DNA from: Pseudoxanthomonas sp. PXM02
GTDB taxonomy: Bacteria > Pseudomonadota > Gammaproteobacteria > Xanthomonadales > Xanthomonadaceae
Length of the DNA: 64,000 nt
Direction of reading: 5' to 3'
Assembly (NCBI RefSeq): GCF_014851805.1
Contig: NZ_JACVAK010000001.1
Coordinates: 310,001 to 374,000, forward strand
Shown: piece after piece, positions 53,210 to 60,902 of the stretch
Numbering within the stretch: position 1 is the stretch's first letter
Layout of the letters: each line of letters begins with the position of its first letter
The notes under the pieces: generated by a model
What the model was told of the DNA's origin: nothing
The model's input: the letters and a program-made list of their open reading frames with translations, nothing else
Database searches by the model: none
Program-made: the position numbers and the translations under genes

Positions 53210-54358
53210 ATGGGTCTTGTACAGGCGGTGGTGGGTGCGGTCGGTGGCGTGCTGGGCGACCAGTGGAAGGATTTCTACACGGTGCCGGCAGGCCTGCCGT
53301 CGACGGCGGCGCTGTTCGCCGCGGTGCCCCAGGGCACCAATGCCGGTCGCGGTTCCAACACCAGCGGCTCGACCAACATCATCACCAACGGCTCGAAGAT
53401 CGTCGTGCCCGAAGGCTACGGCCTGTTGCTGATGCAGGACGGCGCGATCACCGCGTTCGTCGCCGAGCCGGGCGGTTACGAATGGCGCTCGGACGACATC
53501 AACTCCAAGTCGATCTTCGCCGGCGACGGCATCGTCTCGACCTTCATCACCCAGAGCTGGGAACGCTTCAAGTTCGGCGGCCAGCCGGGCTCGCAGCAAG
53601 CGGCGTTCTTCGTCTCGCTGAAGGAACTGCCCGACAACCGCTTCGGCACGCAGTCCGAGATCTACTGGGACGACGGCTTCCTCAACACCCAGGTCGGCGC
53701 GGTCACGCGCGGCTCGTACACGCTGAAGATCGTCGACCCCATCCTGTTCGTGAAGAACTTCGTGCCCGCGGCGTACCTGCAGCCGGGCAAGGTGTTCGAC
53801 TTCACCGACATGGACAACGCCGCCGCCACCCAGCTGTTCAACGAAGTGGTGGGCTCGCTGGCGCCCGCCTTCAGCCTGTACACGAACGATCCGTCCAAGG
53901 GCAACCGCATCACCAAGCTGCAGCAGGATTCGCTGGGCTTCGCGCAGAGCCTGTCGGCGGCCGTCGAGCAGGGTTACCAGTGGAGCTCCGACCGCGGCCT
54001 GGCCATCGTCAAGACCGCCATCGTCTCCATCGAGTACGACGCCAACACGCGTGAACTGCTGAAGACCGTGCAGCGCGCCGATGCGCTGTCCGGCGCACGC
54101 GGCAATTCCAACCTGCAGGCCAGCGTGGCGCAGGGCATTCAGTCCGCCGGCGAGAACGGCGGCGCGGCCGGCCTGATGGGCGTGGGCATGGCCACCGGCA
54201 TGATGGGCGTGGGCAACCTGCAGCAGCCGGCCGCCCCTGCGGCTCCGGCGGCAGAAGATCCGGTCGCCAAGCTGAAGAAGGCCAAGGAGATGCTCGACCT
54301 GGGCCTCATCACGCAGTCCGACTACGACGCGCTGAAGGCCAAGGCACTGGGCCTGTAA
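53210..54358 (+). CDS. SPFH-domain protein with C-terminal SHOCT
   Basis: A 382-residue protein of the virion-core-protein-like SPFH family. An SPFH domain fills about 45-270 (NGSKIVVPEGYGLLLMQDG, YEWRSDDINSKSIFAGDG). A Gly/Met/Ala-rich linker leads to a SHOCT motif at the end (KAKEMLDLGLITQSDYDALKAK). SPFH proteins form membrane-associated oligomers. There is no signal peptide or clear membrane helix. It is the first gene of a tight three-gene operon with a zinc-ribbon protein and a small membrane protein. The GGAG site lies 9 nt from the ATG. Confidence 0.88.
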   Translation: MGLVQAVVGAVGGVLGDQWKDFYTVPAGLPSTAALFAAVPQGTNAGRGSNTSGSTNIITNGSKIVVPEGYGLLLMQDGAITAFVAEPGGYEWRSDDINSKSIFAGDGIVSTFITQSWERFKFGGQPGSQQAAFFVSLKELPDNRFGTQSEIYWDDGFLNTQVGAVTRGSYTLKIVDPILFVKNFVPAAYLQPGKVFDFTDMDNAAATQLFNEVVGSLAPAFSLYTNDPSKGNRITKLQQDSLGFAQSLSAAVEQGYQWSSDRGLAIVKTAIVSIEYDANTRELLKTVQRADALSGARGNSNLQASVAQGIQSAGENGGAAGLMGVGMATGMMGVGNLQQPAAPAAPAAEDPVAKLKKAKEMLDLGLITQSDYDALKAKALGL

Positions 54359-54370
54359 GCGGAAGCACGC

Positions 54371-55696
54371 ATGTCCACCCCGAACCGTCCGGCGCCACCG
54401 CCGTTGCCGCCGGTTCCTCCTGTGTCGGGCCCCGGCTCGCCGCAGGAGGTGCCGCCGTTGCCCGGGAGTTTCCCGGTCGACCCGTCCACGCTGCCCGAGT
54501 CGATCCGCGCCGAGATCGAAGCGCCCGATCCGGTCGCCATCGACACCGCGTCCGCTGAACTGAAGGACGGCCAGAACCGCTGCCCGAAGTGCGGCGCCAC
54601 CGACATCCGCCACAAGCTGGGCAGCGACGTGCTGGTCTGCCTGTACTGCCGCAACGAATGGGTGGGCGCGCGGGTCGAGGAGGAATTCGGCCTCGGCGAA
54701 GGGCTCGACCAGCTCCGCGGCACCATCATCGCCAGCGGCGCGCGCGACATCGAGGCCGACGTCGCCGCCCTGCGCACGTTCAAGTGCACCGGCTGCGGCG
54801 CCGAGGTCACGGTGAACACCGAGAACGCCATGACGGCGCGCTGCCACTGGTGCCGCCACGTATTCGGCGTCAACGAGCAGATCCCCAATGGCGCGGTGCC
54901 CGACGCGGTGCTGCCGTTCCACATCAAGAAGGACGATGCGGTCGCGCGCATCCGCCAGTTCGTCGACAAGCGGCGGATGTTCGCGCTGAAGGAGTTCAAG
55001 GAGCAGTTCACGCCCGAGAACGTCGTCGGCGTCTACCTGCCCTACATGATCGTCGACGGCAACGCGAGCGCCAGCGTGGCCGGCAAGGGCGAGATCCTGA
55101 CGCGCACCTACACGCGCGGCACCGACAAGAACAAGAAGACCTACTACGACGCCGACATCTACCGGGTCGAGCGCGCGGTGGACTTCACCGTCGACGACCT
55201 GCCGCTGGAATCCTCGCGCGAACGCGGCAACCTCGACACGAACGCCAACACGCAGAACATCATCAACACCATCCTGCCGTTCGACACCAAGAATGCGGTG
55301 AAGTGGAACGCCTCCTACCTGTCCGGCTTCACCTCGGAAAAGCGCGACACCGACGTCGAACAGCTGCGCCCGCGACTGGAGGACCAGCTGCTGTCCATCG
55401 CACGCGCGCAGGTGGAAGGCTCCGTCCGCCGCTACGACCGCGGCGTGCGCTGGGAACAGGAAAGCCTGGACGTGCATGGCACGCGCTGGGTGTCGATGTA
55501 CCTGCCGGTGTGGCTGTACTCGTACCACCAGCCCGGCAAGAACGGCGGCATGCTGCATTACATCGCGGTCAACGGCCGTACCGGCGAAACCATGGGCAGC
55601 GTGCCCGTGCAGCACTGGAAACTGCTGCTCGCCGCGCTGACCGTCGGCACCATCCTCGAGGGCGTCGCCCTCGCCATCATCTGGGCAGGCGCATGA
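54371..55696 (+). CDS. TFIIB-type zinc-ribbon membrane protein
   Basis: A 441-residue protein with a Pro-rich N-terminus (1-50) and two zinc ribbons: CPKCGATD with CLYCRNEW, and CTGCGAE with CHWCRHVF (about 74-165). A long alpha/beta region follows (170-410), and one C-terminal membrane helix lies at about 418-440. It is regularly found beside SPFH/virion-core-like genes; its function is unknown. It starts 12 nt after the SPFH gene and overlaps the next gene by ATGA. A role in loading or chaperoning a membrane complex is only a guess. Confidence 0.82.
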   Translation: MSTPNRPAPPPLPPVPPVSGPGSPQEVPPLPGSFPVDPSTLPESIRAEIEAPDPVAIDTASAELKDGQNRCPKCGATDIRHKLGSDVLVCLYCRNEWVGARVEEEFGLGEGLDQLRGTIIASGARDIEADVAALRTFKCTGCGAEVTVNTENAMTARCHWCRHVFGVNEQIPNGAVPDAVLPFHIKKDDAVARIRQFVDKRRMFALKEFKEQFTPENVVGVYLPYMIVDGNASASVAGKGEILTRTYTRGTDKNKKTYYDADIYRVERAVDFTVDDLPLESSRERGNLDTNANTQNIINTILPFDTKNAVKWNASYLSGFTSEKRDTDVEQLRPRLEDQLLSIARAQVEGSVRRYDRGVRWEQESLDVHGTRWVSMYLPVWLYSYHQPGKNGGMLHYIAVNGRTGETMGSVPVQHWKLLLAALTVGTILEGVALAIIWAGA

Positions 55697-55953
55697 GCGA
55701 CGACAACGGCCTATGGTTGCTGGCCCTCGGGCCCGCGGGTGCCAGCGCGCTGTACTGGGCGCTGTACCGCTACTACCGCAACACCGACAAGTCGCACGCG
55801 TTCGAGCGCGAAACCGACGTGGTCGCCAAGCCGATCACCGGCGACGACCGCAAGGTCGACACCGTCACCGGCACCCAGCGTACCCGCATCGACGGCGACA
55901 ACGTCCGCGCGTACCGCCAGCGCGTACAGCGGGTCAAGCGCGACCCCTCGTAG
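55693..55953 (+). CDS. Small membrane protein of the SPFH operon
   Basis: An 86-residue protein with one N-terminal membrane helix (about 7-25) and a basic, polar cytoplasmic tail ending RVQRVKRDPS. I recognise no family. The ATGA overlap with the zinc-ribbon gene shows it belongs to the same operon. Confidence 0.75.
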   Translation: MSDDNGLWLLALGPAGASALYWALYRYYRNTDKSHAFERETDVVAKPITGDDRKVDTVTGTQRTRIDGDNVRAYRQRVQRVKRDPS

Positions 55954-56016
55954 GGCGCCCATATCCCTTCTCCCCGTACAACGGGGAGAAGGTGCCGAAG
56001 GCGGATGAGGGGCGCT
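55950..56016. repeat. CCCTTCTCCCCG hairpin repeat
   Basis: The hairpin CCTTCTCCCCG/CGGGGAGAAGG (5-nt loop) is followed by a tail GTGCCGAAGGCGGATGAGGGG. The same unit recurs, as an inverted pair, at 63347-63472. It overlaps the last codon and the stop region of the SPFH operon and could act as its terminator. Confidence 0.8.
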
Positions 56017-56174
56017 TTGCCGTCCACGCCCGGGATCCGCGGCCCCGCCCCACGCTACCGCCCACGCAACGTAATGCATGTACCGGACGCCGGTACCTGC
56101 ACGCGGCGCCGGCTTCGGGCACACTGCGCGCCCGTCGCGTGCTCCGGCCGCGCACCCGTTCACGCAAGGAATCC

Positions 56175-57029
56175 GTGAAGACCCCTGCCAGCCTGCTGAT
56201 GCTGATCGACGAAGGCGTGATCGACGAAGTGCTCCGCCCACTCAAGAGCGGCAAGGAAGCCTCCGTCTACGTCGTGCGTTCGGGCGATGACGTCCGCTGC
56301 GCGAAGGTCTACAAGGACATGGCGCAGCGCAGCTTCCAGAAGCGCGCGCAGTACCAGGAAGGCCGCAAGTCGCGCGGCAGCCGCGAGGCGCGCGCCGTTG
56401 CCAGTGGCAGCCGCTACGGCCGCAAGCAGCAGGAAGCCGAGTGGAAGAACGCCGAGGTCGACGCGCTGTACCAGCTGCGTGCGGCCGGCGTACGCGTACC
56501 CGAACCCTACGGCTTCTTCCACGGCGTGCTGGTGATGGAACTGGTCACCGATGCCGAGGGTTTCTCCGCACCACGCCTGGGCGAAGTGGAACTGACGCCG
56601 GAGCAGGCCCGCGGCTATCACGCCGTGCTGGTGCGCCAGGTCGTGCGGATGCTGTGCTGCGGCCTGATCCACGGCGACCTGTCGGCGTACAACGTGCTGG
56701 TCGGTCCCGACGGCCCTGTGGTGATCGACTTCCCGCAGGTGGTCAGCGCCGGCGGCAACAACGCCGCGCGCACCATGCTGCTGCGCGACGTCAACAACCT
56801 CACCGCCACGCTGGGCCGCTGGGCGCCGGAACTGCTCGACACCTGGTACGGCGAAGAGATGTGGGCGCTGTTCGAAGCCGGCACGCTGCTGCCCGATACC
56901 GTGCTGACCGGGCAGTTCACCGTCGACGAACGCAGCGTCGATCTCGATGGCGTGCGTGATGCGATCAACGATGCCCGCGAACTGGCGCTGATTCGCCAGC
57001 AGGGGCGCGAGGCGCAGGACGAAGACTGA
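56175..57029 (+). CDS. RIO1-family serine/threonine protein kinase
   Basis: A 284-residue RIO kinase. The nucleotide-binding region is LKSGKEASVYVVRSGDD, the lysine lies in RCAKVYKDMAQRSFQKRAQYQ, and the catalytic loop is LIHGDLSAYNVLVGPDG with metal-binding VIDFPQVV. Bacterial RIO proteins have unclear targets; in archaea and eukaryotes they act in ribosome maturation. The GTG at 56175 has AAGGA 5 nt upstream. The frame is open far upstream, but that part covers repeats and is not coding. Confidence 0.9.
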   Translation: MKTPASLLMLIDEGVIDEVLRPLKSGKEASVYVVRSGDDVRCAKVYKDMAQRSFQKRAQYQEGRKSRGSREARAVASGSRYGRKQQEAEWKNAEVDALYQLRAAGVRVPEPYGFFHGVLVMELVTDAEGFSAPRLGEVELTPEQARGYHAVLVRQVVRMLCCGLIHGDLSAYNVLVGPDGPVVIDFPQVVSAGGNNAARTMLLRDVNNLTATLGRWAPELLDTWYGEEMWALFEAGTLLPDTVLTGQFTVDERSVDLDGVRDAINDARELALIRQQGREAQDED

Positions 57030-57033
57030 GGCG

Positions 57034-57864
57034 TCAAGCCTGGCCGGCGCCCACCGCATCCGCCAGCCGCGGATACACCGGCTGGAAACCGAGGTCTTCG
57101 CGGATGCGCCGACCATCCATCACGGCGGAGAATGCCTTCGCGCGCTCGGCATCGCTGCCATCGGGCGGCGCTTCGCCGACCGAGGCGAACAGCGTCGCCA
57201 GGTCCGGGGCTTCGTCGTCCACCACGTTGTAGATGCGATGCGCGGGCGACGCCGCTTCGAGCAGACGGATCACCGCCTGCGCCACGTCGGCATGATGGCC
57301 GAGCGACATGCGCTGCGTCGGCGGAAACGTACGCATGAACGGCACCACGTCCGCGATATGCGGATCGCCATCGCCATAGACGAACGGCAGGCGCAGGATG
57401 CGCACGTCCAGGCCATCGATGGCCAGCAGCATCTTTTCTGCCGCCACCTTGCTTTGTGGATAGGCGTCGATCGGCGCGCAGTCATCGTCTTCGTGCGACA
57501 AGGCACCGCCGTTCGGCCCATACACCAGCCCGGTGCTGGTGAACACGAAGCGCCCCACGCCCGCGTCGCGCGCGGCCTGCGCCAAATGCTGCGTGCCCAG
57601 GTTGTTCACCGCGTGCGCTTCTTCCGGCGTGGCGCCACGGAAGAACGCCGCGCAATGCACCACCGCATCCACGCCCTGCACCGCCGCGGGCAGTGAGGCC
57701 GGCTGCATCAGGTCGCCGGTCACCAGGGTGATGCCGTGATCCGACAGGTCATTGGCACGGGCGGCATCGCGCACCAGGGCACGCACGGCGTGTCCCTGCT
57801 GCACCAGCCGCTTCGCGAGTCTGCTTCCCACTTTTCCGGTCGCGCCGGTGATCAGTATGTTCAT
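57034..57864 (-). CDS. NAD-dependent epimerase/dehydratase family protein
   Basis: A 276-residue extended short-chain dehydrogenase/reductase. The Rossmann motif is ITGATGKVGSRLAKRL, and the catalytic Tyr and Lys are in DAYPQSKVAAE, with Ser/Thr in FTSTGLVYGPNGG. The substrate could be a nucleotide sugar, flavonoid-like ketone or other small molecule. It converges with the RIO kinase gene (4 bp) and is divergent from an AraC regulator, which may control it. Confidence 0.88.
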   Translation of the reverse strand: MNILITGATGKVGSRLAKRLVQQGHAVRALVRDAARANDLSDHGITLVTGDLMQPASLPAAVQGVDAVVHCAAFFRGATPEEAHAVNNLGTQHLAQAARDAGVGRFVFTSTGLVYGPNGGALSHEDDDCAPIDAYPQSKVAAEKMLLAIDGLDVRILRLPFVYGDGDPHIADVVPFMRTFPPTQRMSLGHHADVAQAVIRLLEAASPAHRIYNVVDDEAPDLATLFASVGEAPPDGSDAERAKAFSAVMDGRRIREDLGFQPVYPRLADAVGAGQA

Positions 57865-57962
57865 GCGGGCCACGATAGTCGGCGCGCCCTTCGCTGGATT
57901 GGAAAAACCGGCCATCGCGCATCGGGTTGCAGCGGGCAGGACGCGGCGACCACAATGACCCC

Positions 57963-58742
57963 ATGCCTTCCGCCCTCGCCTGCTCGTCCGTGACCGCTGC
58001 CGGCGCCGCCCTGCGCCCGGTCGTGGCGATGACGGTGAGCGACTACCCGCGCGACAAACAGCGCGTGGCGATCCCGCAGGTGGAAGCGCAGGTCGTCGTG
58101 CGTTTCGGCCCGACCCTGTCGGGCGGCGTCGACGTGCATGCGATGGGGCCACGCCGGCAGGTCCACCGCAAGTTCATCCGTGGCGGACAACGTGCGGTGC
58201 TCGCACGCCTGCGCCCGGGCAGCTACGAAGCCGCCCTCGGCATTTCCGCCAACGAACTGCAGGGCGCGCCCGTTCCGCTGGAAGCCCTGTGGGGCAATGC
58301 CGATGTCCACCGCCTGCGCGAACAGCTTGCCGGCACCGACAGTACGCAGGCCGCCGCCGCGCTGCTGGAGGCCGCGATGTCGGCGCGTGCCGCACGACGG
58401 ACCCGCATCGGCGTCGCACCCGCCTTCCTGCATGCCGCGCTGGAACGGCTGCAGGTCGAGAGTGTCGGCCAGGTCGCGCGCGCACTGGGTGTCAGCGAAC
58501 GGCACCTGCGCCGCGTGCTGCACGATGCGCTCGGCCTCAGCCCGAAGACGTACACGCGCCTGAAGCGCTTCGCGTCTGCGATCCACGCCGCGCAAGCCGA
58601 TGAAGACGCCAACTGGTCCGCCATCGCGACCGACACCGGCTACTACGACCAGGCCCATCTGATCGCCGACTTCCATGCCATCGCCGGCCGAACGCCGCGC
58701 TCGTTGCTGGCGGAGTTGCGCGAAAGCGATATCGCGGGATAA
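57963..58742 (+). CDS. AraC-family transcriptional regulator
   Basis: A 259-residue regulator with an N-terminal ligand-binding-like region (AraC_E_bind/DUF6597 type: VEAQVVVRFGP, RKFIRGGQRAVLARLRPG). A C-terminal AraC helix-turn-helix pair follows (VGQVARALGVSERHLRRVL and SAIATDTGYYDQAHLIADFHAIAG). It is divergent from the epimerase gene across 98 bp and is a likely regulator of it. Confidence 0.87.
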   Translation: MPSALACSSVTAAGAALRPVVAMTVSDYPRDKQRVAIPQVEAQVVVRFGPTLSGGVDVHAMGPRRQVHRKFIRGGQRAVLARLRPGSYEAALGISANELQGAPVPLEALWGNADVHRLREQLAGTDSTQAAAALLEAAMSARAARRTRIGVAPAFLHAALERLQVESVGQVARALGVSERHLRRVLHDALGLSPKTYTRLKRFASAIHAAQADEDANWSAIATDTGYYDQAHLIADFHAIAGRTPRSLLAELRESDIAG

Positions 58743-58881
58743 CCCGCGCCGGCTCTCCGCGACAGGTGCATGGCCCGGCCATTCGCCAACCGCCCGTAGA
58801 CGCGATAGTGTGCCGGTGCAACGCGTTTCGCGCCGTCGCATCGCGGCGGCACCCCTGCTCACACCACGACAGGCCTCGCTC

Positions 58882-59403
58882 ATGGACGCACGCACGCTTC
58901 GCCGCTCCTTGCCCTTGCGGGTGGCCTTCGGGCTTGTCGCGTGCTTGTCGATGCAGGCACACGCGCAGACCCCGCCCGATCCCGCGGCGCGCGAGAAATT
59001 CGGCGATCCGGCGCAGTACGAAGCGCGCAACCTGCCCGTCACCGTCGACGACCTGAAGACGCTGGAGCGCGCGGCCACGCTGCTGCAGGACGAGGCATCG
59101 TGGAACCGCAACGACGACCGCCAGTGCGCCGACGACGAAGCGGCGAACAAGCGCAGCCTGTTCTGCGCCCTGCAACGCGCGTCGGCCGACGTGTACGGCT
59201 CGCATGATCCCCGCCGGGTCGCCGATCACCGCCGTGTGGCGTTGCAGGAAGTGCGCTTCGCGGTGGAGGAAGCCACGCGTGGCCGCGAACTGGCGCACCG
59301 GCTGATGGACTTCAACAACCTGCCCGACACCACGCTGGCCGATGTCCAGCGCGTGATCGCGCAGGCCACGGCACGCGTGCGGGCGCGCCTGGCGACGGAG
59401 TGA
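58882..59403 (+). CDS. Exported hypothetical protein
   Basis: A 173-residue protein with a signal peptide ending MQAHAQ. The mature part is helical and charged, with a Cys pair (QCADDEAANKRSLFC). I recognise no family. An apparently monocistronic gene; a REP hairpin follows the stop. Confidence 0.7.
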   Translation: MDARTLRRSLPLRVAFGLVACLSMQAHAQTPPDPAAREKFGDPAQYEARNLPVTVDDLKTLERAATLLQDEASWNRNDDRQCADDEAANKRSLFCALQRASADVYGSHDPRRVADHRRVALQEVRFAVEEATRGRELAHRLMDFNNLPDTTLADVQRVIAQATARVRARLATE

Positions 59404-59423
59404 CGCAGGAAAGCCGCAGGTTC

Positions 59424-59450
59424 CGTACGGCGGGCTTGAGCCCGCCCTAC
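59424..59450. repeat. Single REP hairpin
   Basis: One end of the GGCGGGCTTGAGCCCGCC family, present as a single hairpin between convergent genes. It overlaps the stop of the NTF2-like gene at 59447. Confidence 0.75.
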
Positions 59451-59935
59451 TCCGCCGAATAGATCGTGGCCTGCCGCAGCGCCAGCTTCCATTCGCCGCT
59501 TTCGTCGGTCCAGATCTCGGTGGTGCGGCGCTTGACCTGCTTGCCGGCGAACTTCGCCTTGCCGACCGGCGTCAGGTGTTCCTCGCCCATCAGCACCACG
59601 TCGTGCGCGCCACGGGTGGCAGCGTACTCGATCACGCGGTCCAGCGTGGTGTAGTCGATCAAGCCAGTGGCGAAGTTCGCCACGGCATCCGGCTTGCGCG
59701 CGATGCGGTTGAACGGATTGTTGACCACCGCGTCGTCGGTGAAGGTGTCGGCGAACACCGTGGCGTCGTGCGTCAGGATCGCCTGGTCGAAGCGCATGGC
59801 GGCGTCGATCGCCGCCGCGATGCGTGGTTGCTTCGTGGCGTCCTCGACGGCGGGCGTGGCGGCTTTCCAGCCGGCGTGGGCGGGTGCGGCGGTCAGCACG
59901 CACAGCAGGATCGGCAACGCGAACGCGAGGCGCAT
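59447..59935 (-). CDS. Exported NTF2-like (SnoaL/DUF4440-type) protein
   Basis: A 162-residue protein with a signal peptide ending PAHAG and a nuclear-transport-factor-2-like domain. Typical blocks are DQAILTHDATVFADTFTDDAVVNNPFNRI and the closing EWKLALRQATIYSA. Such domains bind small ligands or have acquired enzymatic roles; neither is predictable here. The ATG at 59935 has GGAG 8 nt upstream. It is divergent from the ArsR gene. Confidence 0.82.
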   Translation of the reverse strand: MRLAFALPILLCVLTAAPAHAGWKAATPAVEDATKQPRIAAAIDAAMRFDQAILTHDATVFADTFTDDAVVNNPFNRIARKPDAVANFATGLIDYTTLDRVIEYAATRGAHDVVLMGEEHLTPVGKAKFAGKQVKRRTTEIWTDESGEWKLALRQATIYSAE

Positions 59936-60021
59936 GGCGGCACTCCGGGGAACGGTGCAGGGACACCTTTCCCGATCCAACGCACGCGCGAAGACCGACA
60001 GGTCAGGCCGACGAGCGGCGG

Positions 60022-60050
60022 TTGACATAGTTAGACGACTAGCTAACTAT
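60022..60050 (+). promoter_or_regulatory. Sigma-70 promoter overlapped by an ArsR operator
   Basis: TTGACA (60022-60027) and AACTAT (60045-60050) are spaced 17 bp apart. An inverted repeat ATAGTTAG (60027-60034) / CTAACTAT (60043-60050) covers the promoter. With the -10 ending at 60050, transcription would start at about 60057, the A of the ArsR start codon. That implies leaderless mRNA and autorepression. Confidence 0.75.
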
Positions 60051-60056
60051 CACATC

Positions 60057-60353
60057 ATGAGCCAGGTCTTCCGCGCCCTTTCCGATCCCACCCGCCGCCA
60101 GGTGCTGCAGCTGCTGCGCAAGGGCCCGCTGAGCGCGGGCGAGCTGAGCGACCAGTTCGATGTGTCCAAGCCCACCATGTCGGCGCATTTCGCGGTGCTG
60201 AAAGAGGCCGACCTGGTGCACGCGGAAAAGGTCGGCAAGTCCGTGATCTATCACCTGAAGCTGTCGGTGCTGGAAGACGCACTGCTCGGCTTCGTCCACT
60301 CGTTCGGTGCGGCCAGTCCCGCACCGAAACCCAAGAAGGAGTCTTCGCGATGA
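60057..60353 (+). CDS. ArsR/SdpR-type transcriptional repressor
   Basis: A 98-residue winged-helix regulator close to the SdpR-like autorepressor group. It opens VFRALSDPTRRQVLQLLRKGPLSAGEL and contains VSKPTMSAHFAVLKEADLVHAEKVGKSVIYHL. No ArsR-type metal-binding cysteines are present, so a metal signal is unlikely. It overlaps the following membrane-protein gene by ATGA, matching the SdpR-SdpI type of pairing. The promoter bears a palindromic operator. Confidence 0.9.
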   Translation: MSQVFRALSDPTRRQVLQLLRKGPLSAGELSDQFDVSKPTMSAHFAVLKEADLVHAEKVGKSVIYHLKLSVLEDALLGFVHSFGAASPAPKPKKESSR

Positions 60354-60730
60354 ACAGAGAAGTGCTTACCAGTCTGGCGTGGGGCATCGGCATCGTGGTG
60401 CTGGCGTTGTGCGCCACCTTCGCCCGCTCGCGCGGCTATATCGATGGCGAGATGGTCGACCGCATCGTGATGGGCGCCATCGGCCTGATGGTGGCGTGGT
60501 TCGGCAACCAGATGCCCAAGCGCTTCGTGCCCAGCGCCCGTGCCCGGCAGGCGCAGCGCGTGGCCGGCTGGTCGATGGCGCTCAGCGGGCTGGTCTATGC
60601 GGGCTTCTGGATCGCCGCGCCGAAGGACGTGGCGGTGATCGGCGGCTCGGCCGCCGTGCTGGCGGGCATCGCGATCACTGCGGCCTACTGTCTTTCTCTG
60701 CGCAACAAGGCCCCCGCCTCGCGCGCCTGA
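60350..60730 (+). CDS. Small membrane protein coupled to ArsR (SdpI-like context)
   Basis: A 126-residue protein with four hydrophobic helices and a GNQMPKRF motif after the second, resembling the GN(x)PK segment of SdpI-like proteins. In Bacillus SdpI confers immunity to a toxin and sequesters SdpR; here only the arrangement and motif suggest something similar. It starts within the stop codon of the ArsR gene. Confidence 0.72.
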   Translation: MNREVLTSLAWGIGIVVLALCATFARSRGYIDGEMVDRIVMGAIGLMVAWFGNQMPKRFVPSARARQAQRVAGWSMALSGLVYAGFWIAAPKDVAVIGGSAAVLAGIAITAAYCLSLRNKAPASRA

Positions 60731-60746
60731 CTGCACACGCGGCTTT

Positions 60747-60880
60747 CGTAGGGCGGGCTCAAGCCCGCCATCGCGACCTTTCCGACACCCTGACATCTCG
60801 TCGCGGAACGCCACGGTGATGTTTCGCCGGGCAACCCGGCGGCGGAGGCATCCACACGGCGGGCTTGAGCCCGCCCTACG
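60747..60880. repeat. REP-pair element, longer variant
   Basis: An element of about 134 bp with inverted ends CGTAGGGCGGGCTCAAGCCC and its complement. The centre is longer than that of the transposase-flanking copies (GATGTTTCGCCGGGCAACCC is present). It lies between the ArsR operon and the effector-like gene. Confidence 0.88.
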
Positions 60881-60902
60881 TTGCGTCACCCGGGAACGCG
60901 GT

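Noticed and set aside
53195-55615. An 806-codon minus-strand open frame
   Set aside because: It is antisense to the SPFH and zinc-ribbon genes, whose motifs and ribosome binding sites are clear.
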